A DNA stretch of 64,000 nt from Lasiosphaeria ovina (GCA_033439765.1 JAULSN010000007.1:2170001-2234000), one strand, 5' to 3'. Positions 10,212 to 21,700 are shown, counted from the stretch's first letter. The notes: a model not told the origin generated them from the letters alone. Program-made: numbers and translations.

Positions 10212-11829
10212 CCGCAACATTTCACTACCTTCAAGCCCGTGAGTTGAGCCCGTCTCCTGTCCTTTCAGAACTGGCAGCTTATTCCAAGAGTGAGTGAGCA
10301 GCAGCACGGGAACATGCCGAGTGCGAGGCAATCTGTTTCCACTAAGACGCCTGCTGGACGTGGCGAGATGGAGAAGCCTGTGTCGGGGGATGCCGGTGGG
10401 GATCGTGGCTCTCCGGACAAGGGAACAGGGAACAATAGTGGTGAGAAGTACGGCAAGGATGGGCGGGAAGTGTTTTAGTTTGGTCGCCACTGCTGCAACT
10501 GAGGTGTCTGTGCTGTGTAGTGGGATCTGCTAGAGGATCGTTAATTACGGGGATAATTAGGGGCAAGCGATAATTTTGATTTGCAGGGCGAGCAAGATTT
10601 CAGGAAATCAACTTTTTGGGCACCGTTGTGCCTAATTAAGTAAGCAGTTAATCGTGGTGAAACGGAGAATGTGGTTGAGGGCCGATGTGTGTTTATCAGG
10701 GGGTTAAATGCACATGGGAGCCACAGGCAGAAGAGATGTATTAAGTGTCACGTTGGCCAACCACGAAGACGCTCAAGATTTATTGACCCGCAAATGTTTC
10801 CCAAAACAAACAGCTATAAAGCTATAACGCAGTTGCGAGTCAATGTGATATCCATTAGGGTAGGGAAGCCAGAGTCGAAAGGTGGCTTAAAAGCTTCGGT
10901 GAGTGTTGTCCCGCTTCCCATAAGCCTAAGGGATCCCCAAATAATATACTAAAGGCCAAGAGCCATCAAAGGAAAACGGATATATCAAGGTAAGCCTTGA
11001 TTATCTTAGAAAAGTTGCCTCAAATCCCGGCCGCCTCAGAATGGGATCTTCACTCTCCTCCTCGTCCTATCTTCGTCCCTCCCACAGACTGCCCAGGCTG
11101 TTGTGTTCCATTCCAAACTATTAAAGTATGGCCAGTTACCGGGTTGTAGGGTCCTGAGGTGCAGGACACTACAGTGGTATGGTTGTGGGTGTTTTGAGGG
11201 ATGGTGTAGTGGCAACACTTCGGTCGCTGCCTGGAATCCTTGGCTACGGCCAGTGCGAGTTGATTGCCGTTGAGATAGAAAATTGGACTTGGATCACTAG
11301 GGTGCTGAAATATTTATAGAACCTTGCGGGGCAAGGCGGGCGGCCGTCATTCGTAAGCAGATACTTGATGGGCATTTACGTTGAAACAGAGAGACAGGGG
11401 TGTGATGGCTGGTCAAACGGCACATGTTGCGATATTTCTTGTCACTTGACACCTCTTTGGGCGGGTTGTGAGAAATGGATCAAAAGTTAGTTGATCGAAT
11501 GTGGCTGATCATGTTTGGAAAGGGGTAGGATGTAAAACACGCTGTGCTACAAACAACTCCGAGATGACCTCAGTCCCTATGTCTATCACTACTCCTTTTC
11601 CACCCTGCTTTTCATTCTACTAGGGCCATACTCAAGCATGCACCTGCGCTGCTTACAAATAACAGTCGCCGATCTTGCTTTGAGAAGGTCTATAAATTTC
11701 TCTACGCTCTAGAGATCCAAGTTACAATTTCCCAATAACCATCCAATCAATGCTGGCGGGAGCCAAACCTTGGAATCGCCGATTCAAACAACCCATTGCC
11801 ACGCCCACACCCCAAATTCACTAGAAACC
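10212..11829. other. intergenic; promoter of the gene at 11830
   Basis: No firm gene. An open frame at 10290-10478 (62 residues, Gly/Lys/Ser-rich, in the style of the protein just upstream) follows directly, but lacks independent support. TATAAAT at 11691-11697, 133 bases before the next ATG, is a likely core promoter. Confidence 0.45.
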
Positions 11830-12435
11830 ATGGGGCGTCAGTACCGCGACTACGATTCCCATTTACGCCCGCGTATTTCTTCCCAGGTCGTCAAGACCTT
11901 TTACATTCCCCCTCCGACTCTCCAGACACCTTACCCTCCCAATCCGCAGAACTCGGAGCGGCTACCTAAATCAACACCCAAGAATGAAGGTGAGCAAGAC
12001 GTCCGGCCGCAAACACAGGAAACCCCAGTACTTGCGGCTGCTGACCGGTTCGAAGATGAGAATGTGATTTACTTTTCTCGTGAATCCAAGATCCACGACT
12101 CTGAGGATCCCGACACCCTTTTCACTGATTTTAAGCTTCAGATCACAGTGAAGGGGAGAGTGAACTACCAATTTATTCGCAGGAACGCGGGAGAGGGCTT
12201 TGCGGAACATGTGGCGACGAATTCTGCTCGCTTGTGGGGCGTTGTAGAGGAGCACGCCGTGGCTTCGCTCAAGTATATGGAGGAGAACGAGCTCCTTCGT
12301 GAAAGAATACGGCTTATGAACGGATATGGAATCGGAGGAACCCACATCTTGGCCAATGAGGACCCCAGAGTGCGCTATACTCCCGCGAACAGCCGCCGCG
12401 ACGACAATCAACCACGCCATTATTACCGCTATTAA
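11830..12435 (+). CDS. hypothetical protein, first member of tandem group
   Basis: A single-exon gene for 201 residues starting MGRQYRDYDS; the ATG at 11830 sits in AAACCATGG context. The N-terminal third is Pro/Thr/Ser-rich and disordered. The middle (about 85-170) has predicted-looking strand and helix segments including FTDFKLQITVKGRVNYQFI and LWGVVEEHAVASLKYMEENE. The end is basic and Tyr-rich (PRHYYRY). I recognise no domain. Downstream at 13295 and 15076 lie broken loci with similar starts (MGS/MGR), similar TATA-to-ATG spacing and Tyr/Arg-rich ends, so this looks like the only intact copy of a small local family, although protein-level similarity is weak by eye. TATAAAT lies at 11691-11697. 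Confidence 0.6.
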   Translation: MGRQYRDYDSHLRPRISSQVVKTFYIPPPTLQTPYPPNPQNSERLPKSTPKNEGEQDVRPQTQETPVLAAADRFEDENVIYFSRESKIHDSEDPDTLFTDFKLQITVKGRVNYQFIRRNAGEGFAEHVATNSARLWGVVEEHAVASLKYMEENELLRERIRLMNGYGIGGTHILANEDPRVRYTPANSRRDDNQPRHYYRY

Positions 12436-13294
12436 CTCAGGGTCAAATCCGTCACCCCTATTAGCGAGTAAGATCTCGATGCGCAGGTATAGGCGGAGAG
12501 AGGATCAGAAGACCACTGCCAGGAGGTGGCTACTTTAGGGCAGATTTTATGAGAAATCTAACGCTATGTGTTTATCTTCTTCATATTATACTCGTTTGTC
12601 AGCAACTATTGCAGTTCACGGAATGACCATGCTGGCAAAATCAAGGCTAGCCCTTTGCCTTTCCGGATACAAGTTTGACACTCAATTGAGTTATACGTTC
12701 TTCCTAGTATGTGTGCCCTGTGTGATGTGATATGGGAAGGTGCAACATTTGTGACCGACATGGTGCTCGTTCTTCTCACCAATGAATACCACTCACATGG
12801 CAAGCAGGCTACATGAGAGGATATGAAACAACTTCTAACAAGTATGATACATCCAGCTTCCAAGTGTATGGGGTGACTTTGCTATTTCGTGCCCCATGAC
12901 CTGCCTGCCTGGACAAGGTCACGGCCACATTCTCTAGCAACTGGACCGGCAAGCAGGCACAAGTAATAACAGTTGAGCCTTATTGTGCCACGAGCCACAC
13001 CCGTAAACCTGGAAAGTCAGATACAAGCCCTGTTCCATTAGCTTCCACGAGGTGCCTTTAACCGTCTCCTTTTCCGGCCCTATATCCACCATTGCTCACC
13101 ATCCATCCCAATCGAGGGTCACGCTCAAAGTGCCTTCTACGGTGCTTAGCAGTCACCTCTTTGATGTCTATAAATGTTCCTTGTCTTCCAGATTTCTCAA
13201 CGACTGACCCACCCACACGGGTGACAGCCATAACGCAGAACTACTGTCTCGCGCAATTCCCTGCCACGCCCAAACCCCTATCGATTCCGCGATC
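12436..13294. other. intergenic, duplicated promoter copy 1
   Basis: Bases about 12770-12975 match about 14630-14830 in order and orientation (see the repeat entries). TATAAAT at 13169-13175 precedes the ATG at 13295 by about 120 bases. No coding sequence was seen. Confidence 0.5.
12770..12975 (+). repeat. diverged duplication, copy 1
   Basis: Contains ATTTCGTGCCCCATGACCTG followed by CAAGGTCACGGCC, and ACATGGCAAGCAGGCTACAT further upstream. The same blocks occur in the same order at 14630-14830 with scattered substitutions (roughly 80 percent identity by eye). This marks an old segmental duplication covering the upstream regions of the loci at 13295 and 15076. Confidence 0.75.
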
Positions 13295-14180
13295 ATGGGC
13301 AGTCAAAAGCACAACAGTCGCCGTGATAAAGACGGGCGGGAGGAAGGCCAGCAGCCAAAGGACAACTCACGTCAACGTATTCCTCCTGAGACCTCGCCGA
13401 ATCTGAAAACACATAAATCAGAGCGGCCAGTTAGGTCAGCAATCAAAGTTGAATGTGAGCATAGCGGCCAACGGCAAAAGATAGTATGAGACAGCATGAC
13501 AGCGGCTGACCATTATCAAGATCTCGGGAACGACGGTTACAATGACGGCGGCGATGACGACGACGACGAAGACAACGATGATGATACCGATACAAAGCTT
13601 CATCGCGAATTCTCGGCCAGGAACAACGACGAAACCCTCGGGGACCATTTCGTAGTACAGCTAGTGGTTGATGCTGAAATAAACACGCGTCCTGTTTTTG
13701 AGACGATAGTCAAGACTAATAAGAGCGAAGATAGGTCACAGGTGGTTACGGCTGAGCTTGCTCGCAGGTATTGCAATATCAAGGATGCGGTTATGAGCTT
13801 GGAAAAGTGGAAGTGTCGGACTTTTTCCGACTGGGAGACATAATCCACGCCGACTTTGAGAAACGCCTAGCCAGAGAGAGACGAAAAGCCGGCCGTCAAG
13901 ACATTAAAAAAATAAAGGACACCGGCGCAGCGGTGTGACGCCCCTAAACTCTTCCCGTACCCGGAAACCGCATGTTGAGCCGTACAGCGACTCAGCGTAC
14001 CCCTCCCCGGGGAATCCCTATACTCCACGGCGGGATACTCGCCAGGCGTATCCTCCCGAGTCGTATTACGGCCACACAGCGCAATATCCCCCACAGGCGC
14101 CATATTACACACAAGCGCAATATCCCCCACAGACGCAATATCCCCGGCAGTACACTTGCGAGACGCGACCTCACCGGTAA
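13295..14180 (+). pseudogene. broken member of tandem group (copy 2)
   Basis: Starts MGSQKHNSRR at 13295 after a TATA box at 13169. The frame is stopped by TGA at 13487-13489 but continues in the same frame from 13490 to 13843 with sensible coding content: an Asp-rich run, then HFVVQLVVDAEINTRPVFE. Near 13790-13830 the coding character moves to another frame, where LGDIIHADFEKRLARERRK can be read until a stop at 13936. A third frame then reads a Tyr/Pro/Gln-rich tail with repeated AQYPPQ/TQYP units to 14180. One stop plus two one-base frame changes without usable splice signals argue for a decayed gene rather than introns. No domain recognised; the last part resembles disordered Pro/Tyr-rich tails. 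It may still be transcribed. Confidence 0.55.
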
Positions 14181-15075
14181 ACCAGGAGCAGCTAGATTGT
14201 CTGGCCAGCGGTTCAAAACCGTGGCCCGTATTAACGAGTGAGATCTTGGGATTTAGGCACGGCTAGGGGGGAAATGTTGGTCCGGAGGCTTGACATGGAA
14301 AAGTTTGCGAACGTGATGAGTGGGGAGATGGGAAATCTAACAAGCGCCGAATGAAGCAATGTTACTAGGGATTGGGAAACGATATATATACGACCATTTC
14401 AAGACAGGATGTAATGTGAGAGAGACCCCTTGGGTAATTTTGAGGTGGTTATATCTGGATGTAGTCTTTGGTTCTCCCTTCTTTGCACATACGCACCTTC
14501 CCCTATTTCTTCTACAATACTAGCTTGACTCGCCTTTGCTTTATGGGGTCTGACTAGTATGATCTAAACATTTCCCATTTTTAACGTGGCATGCGCGTGT
14601 CGAATGTTCATGACGGGACTAATGATTGGCCTTCTATCCAATGACAGCCGCGAACATGGCAGGCAGACTGCGTGCGAGGACCTGAAACTGCTTCGAATAA
14701 ACATCTAGTTTCAGAGTTTATAGAGCGTGCCCACTACCCAGCCATTTCGTGCCCCATGATCTGCCAGTCTGGTCAAGGTCACGGCCTCATTCTGCAACAA
14801 CCAGGCCGGCAGGCAGGCACAGCTGACAGCGGTGATTGTGTGAGAATCCTGCTTGTTAGCCCGTCATGTCCGCCTCCAACAGTATCAGCCCCAGGTCCCA
14901 TGCCATTCTTGCTCGCCACTTTTTCCCACGACGGGTGTATAAGTATCCCAGGACGCCAACGCTCCAAGCCCATTCCTTCAACAATAATTTGGCCTTCACC
15001 GGCAGTAGCCGCGACATATAACCGCCCGCCCACGCAATCACTTCCGACATTGACACTCCAACCTATCAAGCAACC
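14181..15075. other. intergenic, duplicated promoter copy 2
   Basis: Contains the second copy of the duplicated upstream block and a TATAAG element at 14938. No gene was recognised. Confidence 0.5.
14630..14830 (+). repeat. diverged duplication, copy 2
   Basis: Partner of 12770-12975: ACATGGCAGGCAGACTGCGT, then ATTTCGTGCCCCATGATCTG and CAAGGTCACGGCC. Differences are mostly transitions and short indels. Confidence 0.75.
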
Positions 15076-16670
15076 ATGGGGAGATGAGAGCGTCGTCATC
15101 GTGGTAGGACTACTCCATCGTTGGACTATGAATCGGATACCGGTTCACGTCGAACCGCTCCTTCCCAGGCCTCTTCAACCTCTGCCTCGCGTGTGTCGAG
15201 AAGTTCAAGAAGCCGACCGGGCCTCAATGGTCAGCAAACGGTATATACGGGTTCTCGCTACGAATCGCCGAGCGTCGTCTCGAACAACTCTGATTCCACC
15301 GTCGTGCCACCTCGAACCGCTCCCTCCCAGGCCTCCTCAAACTCTGCTTCGCATGTTTCGAGAAGTTCACAAATCCATTCGCTTCTCGATGATCAGCAAA
15401 TGATAATGCCGGGCTCTTCCTATCAACAGCTGCACTCGCCAAGCGTTGTGTCAATCAGATCCGGTTCTAGTGTTTTTCTACTTCCACTAGAGCCGAAAGA
15501 TTGGGGCGGCTCGAGAAGTTCAAGAAGTCATTCGAGCATCAATAACTAGCAACCGATAACGACCAGTTCTAACTACTAACCGTCAAGCGTTGTCTCAGGC
15601 GCATCTGGCTCGAGGGTTGAGCTGCTTAAACTAGATCCGAAATATAAGAGCATGTATAGTGGTCAGTTGCAACCAACAAGAGTCACCAACGAGGCAACCA
15701 ACATGGCAATTCCGGGTCCTGAGAGTTCAAGTCGTACCAGTGGGCGAAGCCACGGATCCTCGAGTGGGATACGACCAAAGGGCGGCCGTTACTACACATC
15801 CCAAGGAGCCCAATCAGCAACCACAAGCTCACATCACGGATCAACCGTGTCTCAGAGAAGTGCCGTTAGTGTGAGAGAACTAGAGCCAGCCATCAGACAT
15901 GCGGCTGAGGAGCCGCGGGTGGCAGTAGATTCGGGCATGGAAGAATGGACGGATTGCTGGCAACCGAGTGCGGCTTCTCGGGTTGCAGAAGACGTCCGCT
16001 ACACGAGTGACGCACCGAGGATTTCCAAACCCAAAGCTCTTCATGCACAGCCCCTCTTTACGGCCCCTCTACGAATCCCGGCCCCAGTGGCTCAACGAAG
16101 TCCAAAATCGGTGATACGAAGTTCTGGCATCGGCCCATACCCGCGCCCAGGCTTTTACCCGCGCCGAAGCATGTATTCGCTGCGGATATTATTCCAAAGC
16201 TTCGGGCGACGCCTGCATCGCATGAGTCCGAGAGCGGATTGATGTATAAATCTTCAAAGTCGAGACATGGCCCGAGACGCGGAAGCTCCCCCACTCCTGC
16301 CCGACGACAGGAAGATCTCGAGGACAAGGACGCGGTTTTGCCCTCGGATTCAATCTCCCAAGTCCAATTGCCGAGCGAAGTGAGTGCACAGGTGAATACA
16401 GATCCCAGGCACTATCGCGATGACTCGCCTCGACGCTCTGGCCGGGGTTCGAGGAGCGGCAGTCAAGCAATGGTGACGGCACATGGTCGAGTGCCAGGTG
16501 ATGTGCAAATCGAACTCGAGGATCAGAGCTACCAAGCAAGATATTCTCATGCAACAACGGGGAAACTGCGCTTACGTTTTGAACGGAGGTTTGATCACTT
16601 CACTCCCGAACCAGTTGATGCAAGCAACCCTTTCGCATCTGATCCTGATCGTTACCGACAATATTACTGA
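15076..16670 (+). pseudogene. broken member of tandem group with internal repeats (copy 3)
   Basis: The conserved start AACCATGGG at 15076 is followed by TGA at codon 4 (15085-15087). The same frame then stays open, with further stops only at TAG 15547-15549 and TAA 15577-15579, until 16242. It codes two Ser-rich repeats (RTAPSQASS...SPSVVS) and the relic of a third; the two later stops fall where repeats 1 and 2 have Gln or neighbouring residues, so CAG and CAA changed to stop codons is the likely cause. Around 16010-16110 coding character moves to another frame (TKFWHRPIPAPRLLPAPKHV onward), which continues to 16670 and ends DPDRYRQYY; this fits a one-base deletion. An alternative for the middle stops is an intron ending at the TACTAAC...CAG at 15574-15598, but a good donor is missing. 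No known domain; Ser/Arg-rich and probably disordered. Confidence 0.6.
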
Positions 16671-17564
16671 GCTCTCGGATAGCAAACACCATTGAGAGAA
16701 TATTGCTTAAGTCGCAAAAGCCCTAGAGGTGAACTTGGAGGAAGAAGCGTTGGCCCCGATGATGGGAATGGAAGACTGGATGGCATTTAACAATCATAGA
16801 GAGGATGAGTTGGAGAGGGACGTGGTTTTTTAGAATTGGTAATATTTTCGCCTAGAGGGCATTATATTTCTTTACGTCTGTCTTATAGTTTTCTTTAGAA
16901 AATAGTCATCAGTCGATGAATAACGAATGGATATATTGTGTGACCTGCCATGACTGAAGCAACAATCCACAGTCTCTCCCATGACAGCCGCTGGTACTAC
17001 CACGGTGAGCCACATGCCTTTGCCAAGCGCGGGGATTCCACAAAGGTGGCCACTCGTAGCACTATTTTGCCACGTACTCTGTCTTTCGTGGCACTGGGAG
17101 TCATCGCCGAGAGCCACATGCCTTTCGATAGTTGCCGGCCCTATGCTGCCCTCCTCTCAACACCTATCTCGCTCCCATGACTTTAGAGCAAGGTACTACT
17201 TAGAAGATGTGCCGCAGTAGTTTTTATCAACCATATTTCTAGCCATAATCACAGCAGCTTATCCAAGTCGACTCAGCTGTGAGTGTACCTAGATATTGAC
17301 AAACCTGGGCCGTGCTACCCAGGTCTAAATAAGAGTTACACGTTGTCATGCGGCAACCTAGCTATATAAGCTAGCGTAACGTAGGTCGGGAAAGGGCCGA
17401 GCCGTGAGGCTTTTTACCTTGCATCAAAAAACTTGCTGCACAACACGGAAATATCACAAACGCTTCCAGGCATACGACCAGGAATAACTTCACCTACAAA
17501 GAGTACCAGCTCCCAAAAGATAACAGCGACACGATCACCGCCATCAAAGCAAACAGCAAACAAG
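16671..17564. other. intergenic; promoter of the gene at 17565
   Basis: The 15-base word GAGCCACATGCCTTT occurs twice, near 17007 and 17110. A TATATAAG element lies near 17365. No gene was recognised. Confidence 0.5.
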
Positions 17565-18305
17565 ATGGATAAGCATGGCAGGAACCGCTGGGTGCAGTAC
17601 GGCCCATCGGACGGCTATTATTATCCCGGCGCAGGTCCGGCCTATTACCCACCGACCCGCCAACACCGGCGACGGCACTCATATCCCGTTCAGACCATGC
17701 CTATTCCCGCACCAGTGGCGGCTCCGGTGCCATGTCTCACATATCCACTGCCTCAAGCGTATCCGATGCAGCCGACGCGCTCGCTACCGCCTCTCGCGAT
17801 TACCGGACTGATACTAGCCCCCATACCGCCGCCCACCATGAACGTACTCGTTACGAGACCGCCGCCTTGTCAACCAGTCTACGTCCAGCCCGCTCCATGC
17901 CCGGTAGTCTACTACCCACGCCACCGGCCCCGGACAACGACCACAGCAACCCGACGGCTACCCGCACCACCCCCAGCCTCTTCAGCGAACGGAATCGCAG
18001 CCGTGCAGCTGGTGAAAGACACGGCCGAACAGCTCGCGGAGATGAAGAGCTCGACATCCTTGCCGCCGCCAACGACGGCGGCAAGATCAGCAACAGACGC
18101 CGCAAGCGAGCGGAAGCACTGGGAAAAGATAGAGACGCTCGCCGACTACACGGCCGCTGTGCAGTCGGCCGCCAAGGCCGCGCGCGAACAGGGCGAGAGC
18201 GCGCTCAAGGAGAATGATTGGACCCTCCGGCTGAATGATCTCACTATCGCGGGGGATCCAAAGCAGCGGCTTGGGAGTCTGAGGGATGGACTGTTCGGTC
18301 CTTAG
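17565..18305 (+). CDS. Pro/Tyr-rich hypothetical protein
   Basis: A single-exon frame for 246 residues starting MDKHGRNRWVQYGPSDG at 17565 (AAGATGG context). Residues 1-150 are Pro/Tyr/Thr-rich and surely disordered. The last 100 residues are helical in character: VQLVKDTAEQLAEMK, then HWEKIETLADYTAAVQSAAK and REQGESALKENDW. No recognised domain, signal peptide or membrane segment. It is the last and intact gene of the 11.6-18.3 kb group, but its relation to the other members is only by position and composition. A second long open frame (17732-18217) overlaps it in another phase; the well-formed helical C-terminus and the end of the reading frame favour the one given here. Confidence 0.6.
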   Translation: MDKHGRNRWVQYGPSDGYYYPGAGPAYYPPTRQHRRRHSYPVQTMPIPAPVAAPVPCLTYPLPQAYPMQPTRSLPPLAITGLILAPIPPPTMNVLVTRPPPCQPVYVQPAPCPVVYYPRHRPRTTTTATRRLPAPPPASSANGIAAVQLVKDTAEQLAEMKSSTSLPPPTTAARSATDAASERKHWEKIETLADYTAAVQSAAKAAREQGESALKENDWTLRLNDLTIAGDPKQRLGSLRDGLFGP

Positions 18306-18659
18306 AGGTTGAGTGTCAGAGGGTGGGCGGGAATGGTGTGTGGTGGTGGCGGTGGTGGCAGGGTTTTGTCCTTGGGGTTTAAGGGGGTGTGTTTTGCTTT
18401 GGTCGGGAGGCAATTATGATCTTCTTTCTTTCTCATCTGTTCCATTTCCAGTTGTCTCCCTGCGTTGTTGTCAGAATACTCTAAAATATTGGGCGCCAAC
18501 CATTGCCGTCGTAGCCTCTCGGCTTGCATTAGGTTTTTTATGAGCGGGCAAAAAGAACAGATAGCATAATATCCACTGTTTTGAGGGAGAAGTCTGGCTC
18601 GCTCCCACGTAGACCAAAAAGCGAAAAGTAGGTTGGCATAGAAAACAAAAAATGAAAAG

Positions 18660-18757
18660 TGCCCAGTAACAGGATTGAACTGTTGACCTTCGCATTACGG
18701 TATACAGCTCTCGACGGTATTAGTACGACGCTGCTAACCAAGCTGAGCTAACCGGGC
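18660..18757 (-). tRNA. tRNA-Ile (anticodon AAU) with intron
   Basis: Read on the minus strand, the acceptor arm GCCCGGT pairs with ACTGGGC plus discriminator A. The D arm is GCTC...AGC and the T arm is AACAG-TTCAATC-CTGTT. The anticodon loop is CTAATAA, with AAT at positions 34-36 (inosine-modified AAU reads Ile codons). A 22-nt intron starts after position 37, as usual in nuclear tRNA genes. The D arm appears to carry one extra base (TTAGCAGC where TTAGAGC is usual). Confidence 0.88.
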
Positions 18758-21700
18758 GCGCTTTTGATTTTGATGAAGGTTCTGCCGAGTGGTTTCCTTT
18801 TTCGTGGGCATGCAGTGTTAGCGTTGGTGTGTGTAGGTGCCGGCTGTGTTCCTTTCGGGATGATCCTTTCAGGATGATCCTGCCCGGAGGGAGCCAAATG
18901 ACTCGAGCCTAAATTCAGGGGCTGGCCGGCTGTTTGTTTGGCCCCATTCAAACCCTAACCCTAGGATTCATCCCAGAATGTTGCGATGATGCTGAGGCTG
19001 CTAACTAGTAACTATTATTTTCCTTTCGTAATTACTAGAAAGTGAAAGTAAGGAAGCATTATACATAGTCTCAACTGCTAGTTGACTGCACCCCCTCTAT
19101 GGAGGGTCTTTTCAGGGCAAAATCTTTGACACATAACTAGGGCCAATGGCCGTGCAAGTTCCCCAGTCTCAACACAGCATAACTATACTAACTAGTGAGG
19201 GAATCTGAGATCGCATGTTCTCAACTTGGGATATTGGGGAATAGCGATCTCGATGAGGGAATTCCGTAATGTTTAGGGATATTGGTAATATCCGCGATGG
19301 CACGATGAGTCTGGCCGTCGCGGAGATCAAGGCCAGCCGATATCGAGACTCCTAGTCTCGCATGATATTTTAGATGCCTATAGCAACTATGCAGGTAAAC
19401 AACTTTGGGGGACGATCATGAGCGGCCTACATCCTCTCTGGGCATCATGATCTGACTCGTAGGTACATCCCTCCTGCCATCGGTGATGTGAGGGATTTTG
19501 ATGCAGCGGCGTCATCGGACGCCTCCGGGAAATACCCGGATGACAGCTGTGGACGAGACTTGATGTAGCCTCAATCCTGTGGAAGAATGTGTGACTCTCG
19601 GAATCGGGAAGAAAACAGCTCAAAGGCAAATCCTTAATCGTGGGAGTGCCTGTCTCGGCACTGGATCTGGGGCTATAGTCGCCGCGGCACCTGGGCAGGC
19701 AGCTCGGAGTTGCAAGGTCGCCAAAACGCCGCCAAGGAGCATATATCCGTGGCTATAGGCCGGAAAGCTGTAAGAACCGACAAATAGTTGCATTGCCCGA
19801 TAGAATTGACCCCGAGTATGCTTCTCTGCTCCTCGGCCATGGCTGTTCAGGTGGGTGGTGCCCTGCTGCCCCCTCTCCAGCCAGTGTTGATCATTTGTCT
19901 GATCCCATGCATGTAGAGCAACCGGTGAGGAAATGCCGGCGCCTAGCACAAGCCTGAGGTGCATGGAAATGCCTTGTTCTGAGTAGCATGAACGCAATCG
20001 GGGACGTAACAGGGATTTGAATGCAAGTGTTTCCGCGGAGACCTAGAAGGGGATGGGGAGGCTGGAACAGAACCGAGGCGCGGGAAAGCAGTTTGAGGCG
20101 AGATTACGAGGCGTCCATGGGGACGAGCACGGATCTTCCATCGAACTATGCCAGAAGTAGAGGATGGTGGGCTTCTCATCCGGAACAAGTTCGCCTAGAC
20201 CGGCCCAGGTAGCGTATGTCCCAGACTCCTCGCAATATCGGAGTCTGCCACGAGTCACAGCAGTCACTCGCCAACCCCAGAGAGGCCCGGAGACCCATCC
20301 TCCAGGCCCGCGGCAGTGTTTTGGGATCCACGATATGAGCTGCGGCTGGAAGGAGAGACACACAGCCCTGGCCGGTGTGTCCAGTAGGAACCAGAACGCG
20401 ATATCAATCGCGCAATAATGAGGCAAAAAATAGCAGGTATGCTCGCAGGACCGTTCTAGGACTGGCTGTGCAGTGTGCAGCTTGCATGCGCCGGCCGTCC
20501 CAAAGGAGGCAGCCGCATGGTCAATCAAACGCGAGGCCAAGCCCGCGATTCTCGTGAAGGCCCAGTTCGATCTGGGGAACCATGGGGGACGCCCTGGATC
20601 GGAGAGATGTGATTGGAGGCTGCCGGAAGCTTGAGGTATCCCCAGGTAATTACCCCAGGACTGATGCCCATAGAGCCGTGTGCCGACCTAGTAGCTGTAG
20701 GGGACATATGGTCGACGACAACAACAGGAAAATGCGCAGACATTGACCAGGAATTATTCGCTCCCCGAAGCAGAAGAATCAACCAACAAAAGGTAGAAGG
20801 AATGTGGGCACTCGAGGAACGAAGCCGTCCTCGCGACTTGGCGAAAAAAGCCACGAGAGACACCGCGCCGAGGCAAGGAGGCTGTGCGGGCCAGCGGCGA
20901 TTGGCCGACGGTCAAGATAGGCGCCAGCCACATCGAACCATTTCAACAGCTGCGGCTTGCATGCGAGCAGTCCAGAACATAGGACCCGGGTCGTGTTTGC
21001 CTCTCTCTGTGACTGCAGCGCCAGCCAAGTAAAGATACAACTGAATGCATGGGATGATAGAACCGGCGACCGGCCCATGGGCGGTTCTCTGTTGGCGACG
21101 ATAGAGAGTTGATGTTGACGCTCACGGGCTCATTTTGGCAAAAATGATGATGTTTGTGTTTCTGGTCTCTGGACGAAGTTGTCGATCCCGATTTGTTTTT
21201 GAAATCGCAGAGCCGCTTCTTGACTCTCACTGGCTGGGAGGGAGCGCCGCAGAATTAGGTAGTCAAACGTGGGAACGAGTGCAAGCAATTTCATTCAGCT
21301 GAACGGAGCCACCGTAGGCGAGCTTGCGAGCCGGAGGTGGCGTAGAGAGGCTGTCTCTTCTACTTTACCGTGAAGGTGCCGAAAGTTTCTCGCACAGGGA
21401 TTGGCCAGTTTTCGTCCGTGTTGAAATGGACTCCAGGGACTGGTCGACCGGACAATCCTCGGATTCCTTAAGCCGCGGAATACCGAGCGCAGCGAGCAGC
21501 CCGCCGCAGGGGCCCCCGGAGGGCTGCCGGAGGCACCGTTCAGCGACCCCTTCCTGACTTGCCAGGTAGCTTATTTTACCTCTGTTCCTATGTACTTCAG
21601 CTAAGGTAATACAGATTTCGGACTCGTTAGTTGTAATATAAACCGTAACAACAAAGAATGGACAAGTTGAAGTTGGCTAAGCCGGCAGGCAATCATCCAA

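Noticed and set aside
18953..18964. CCCTAACCCTAG, like two telomeric repeats
   Set aside because: Two units are within chance and no longer array is present.
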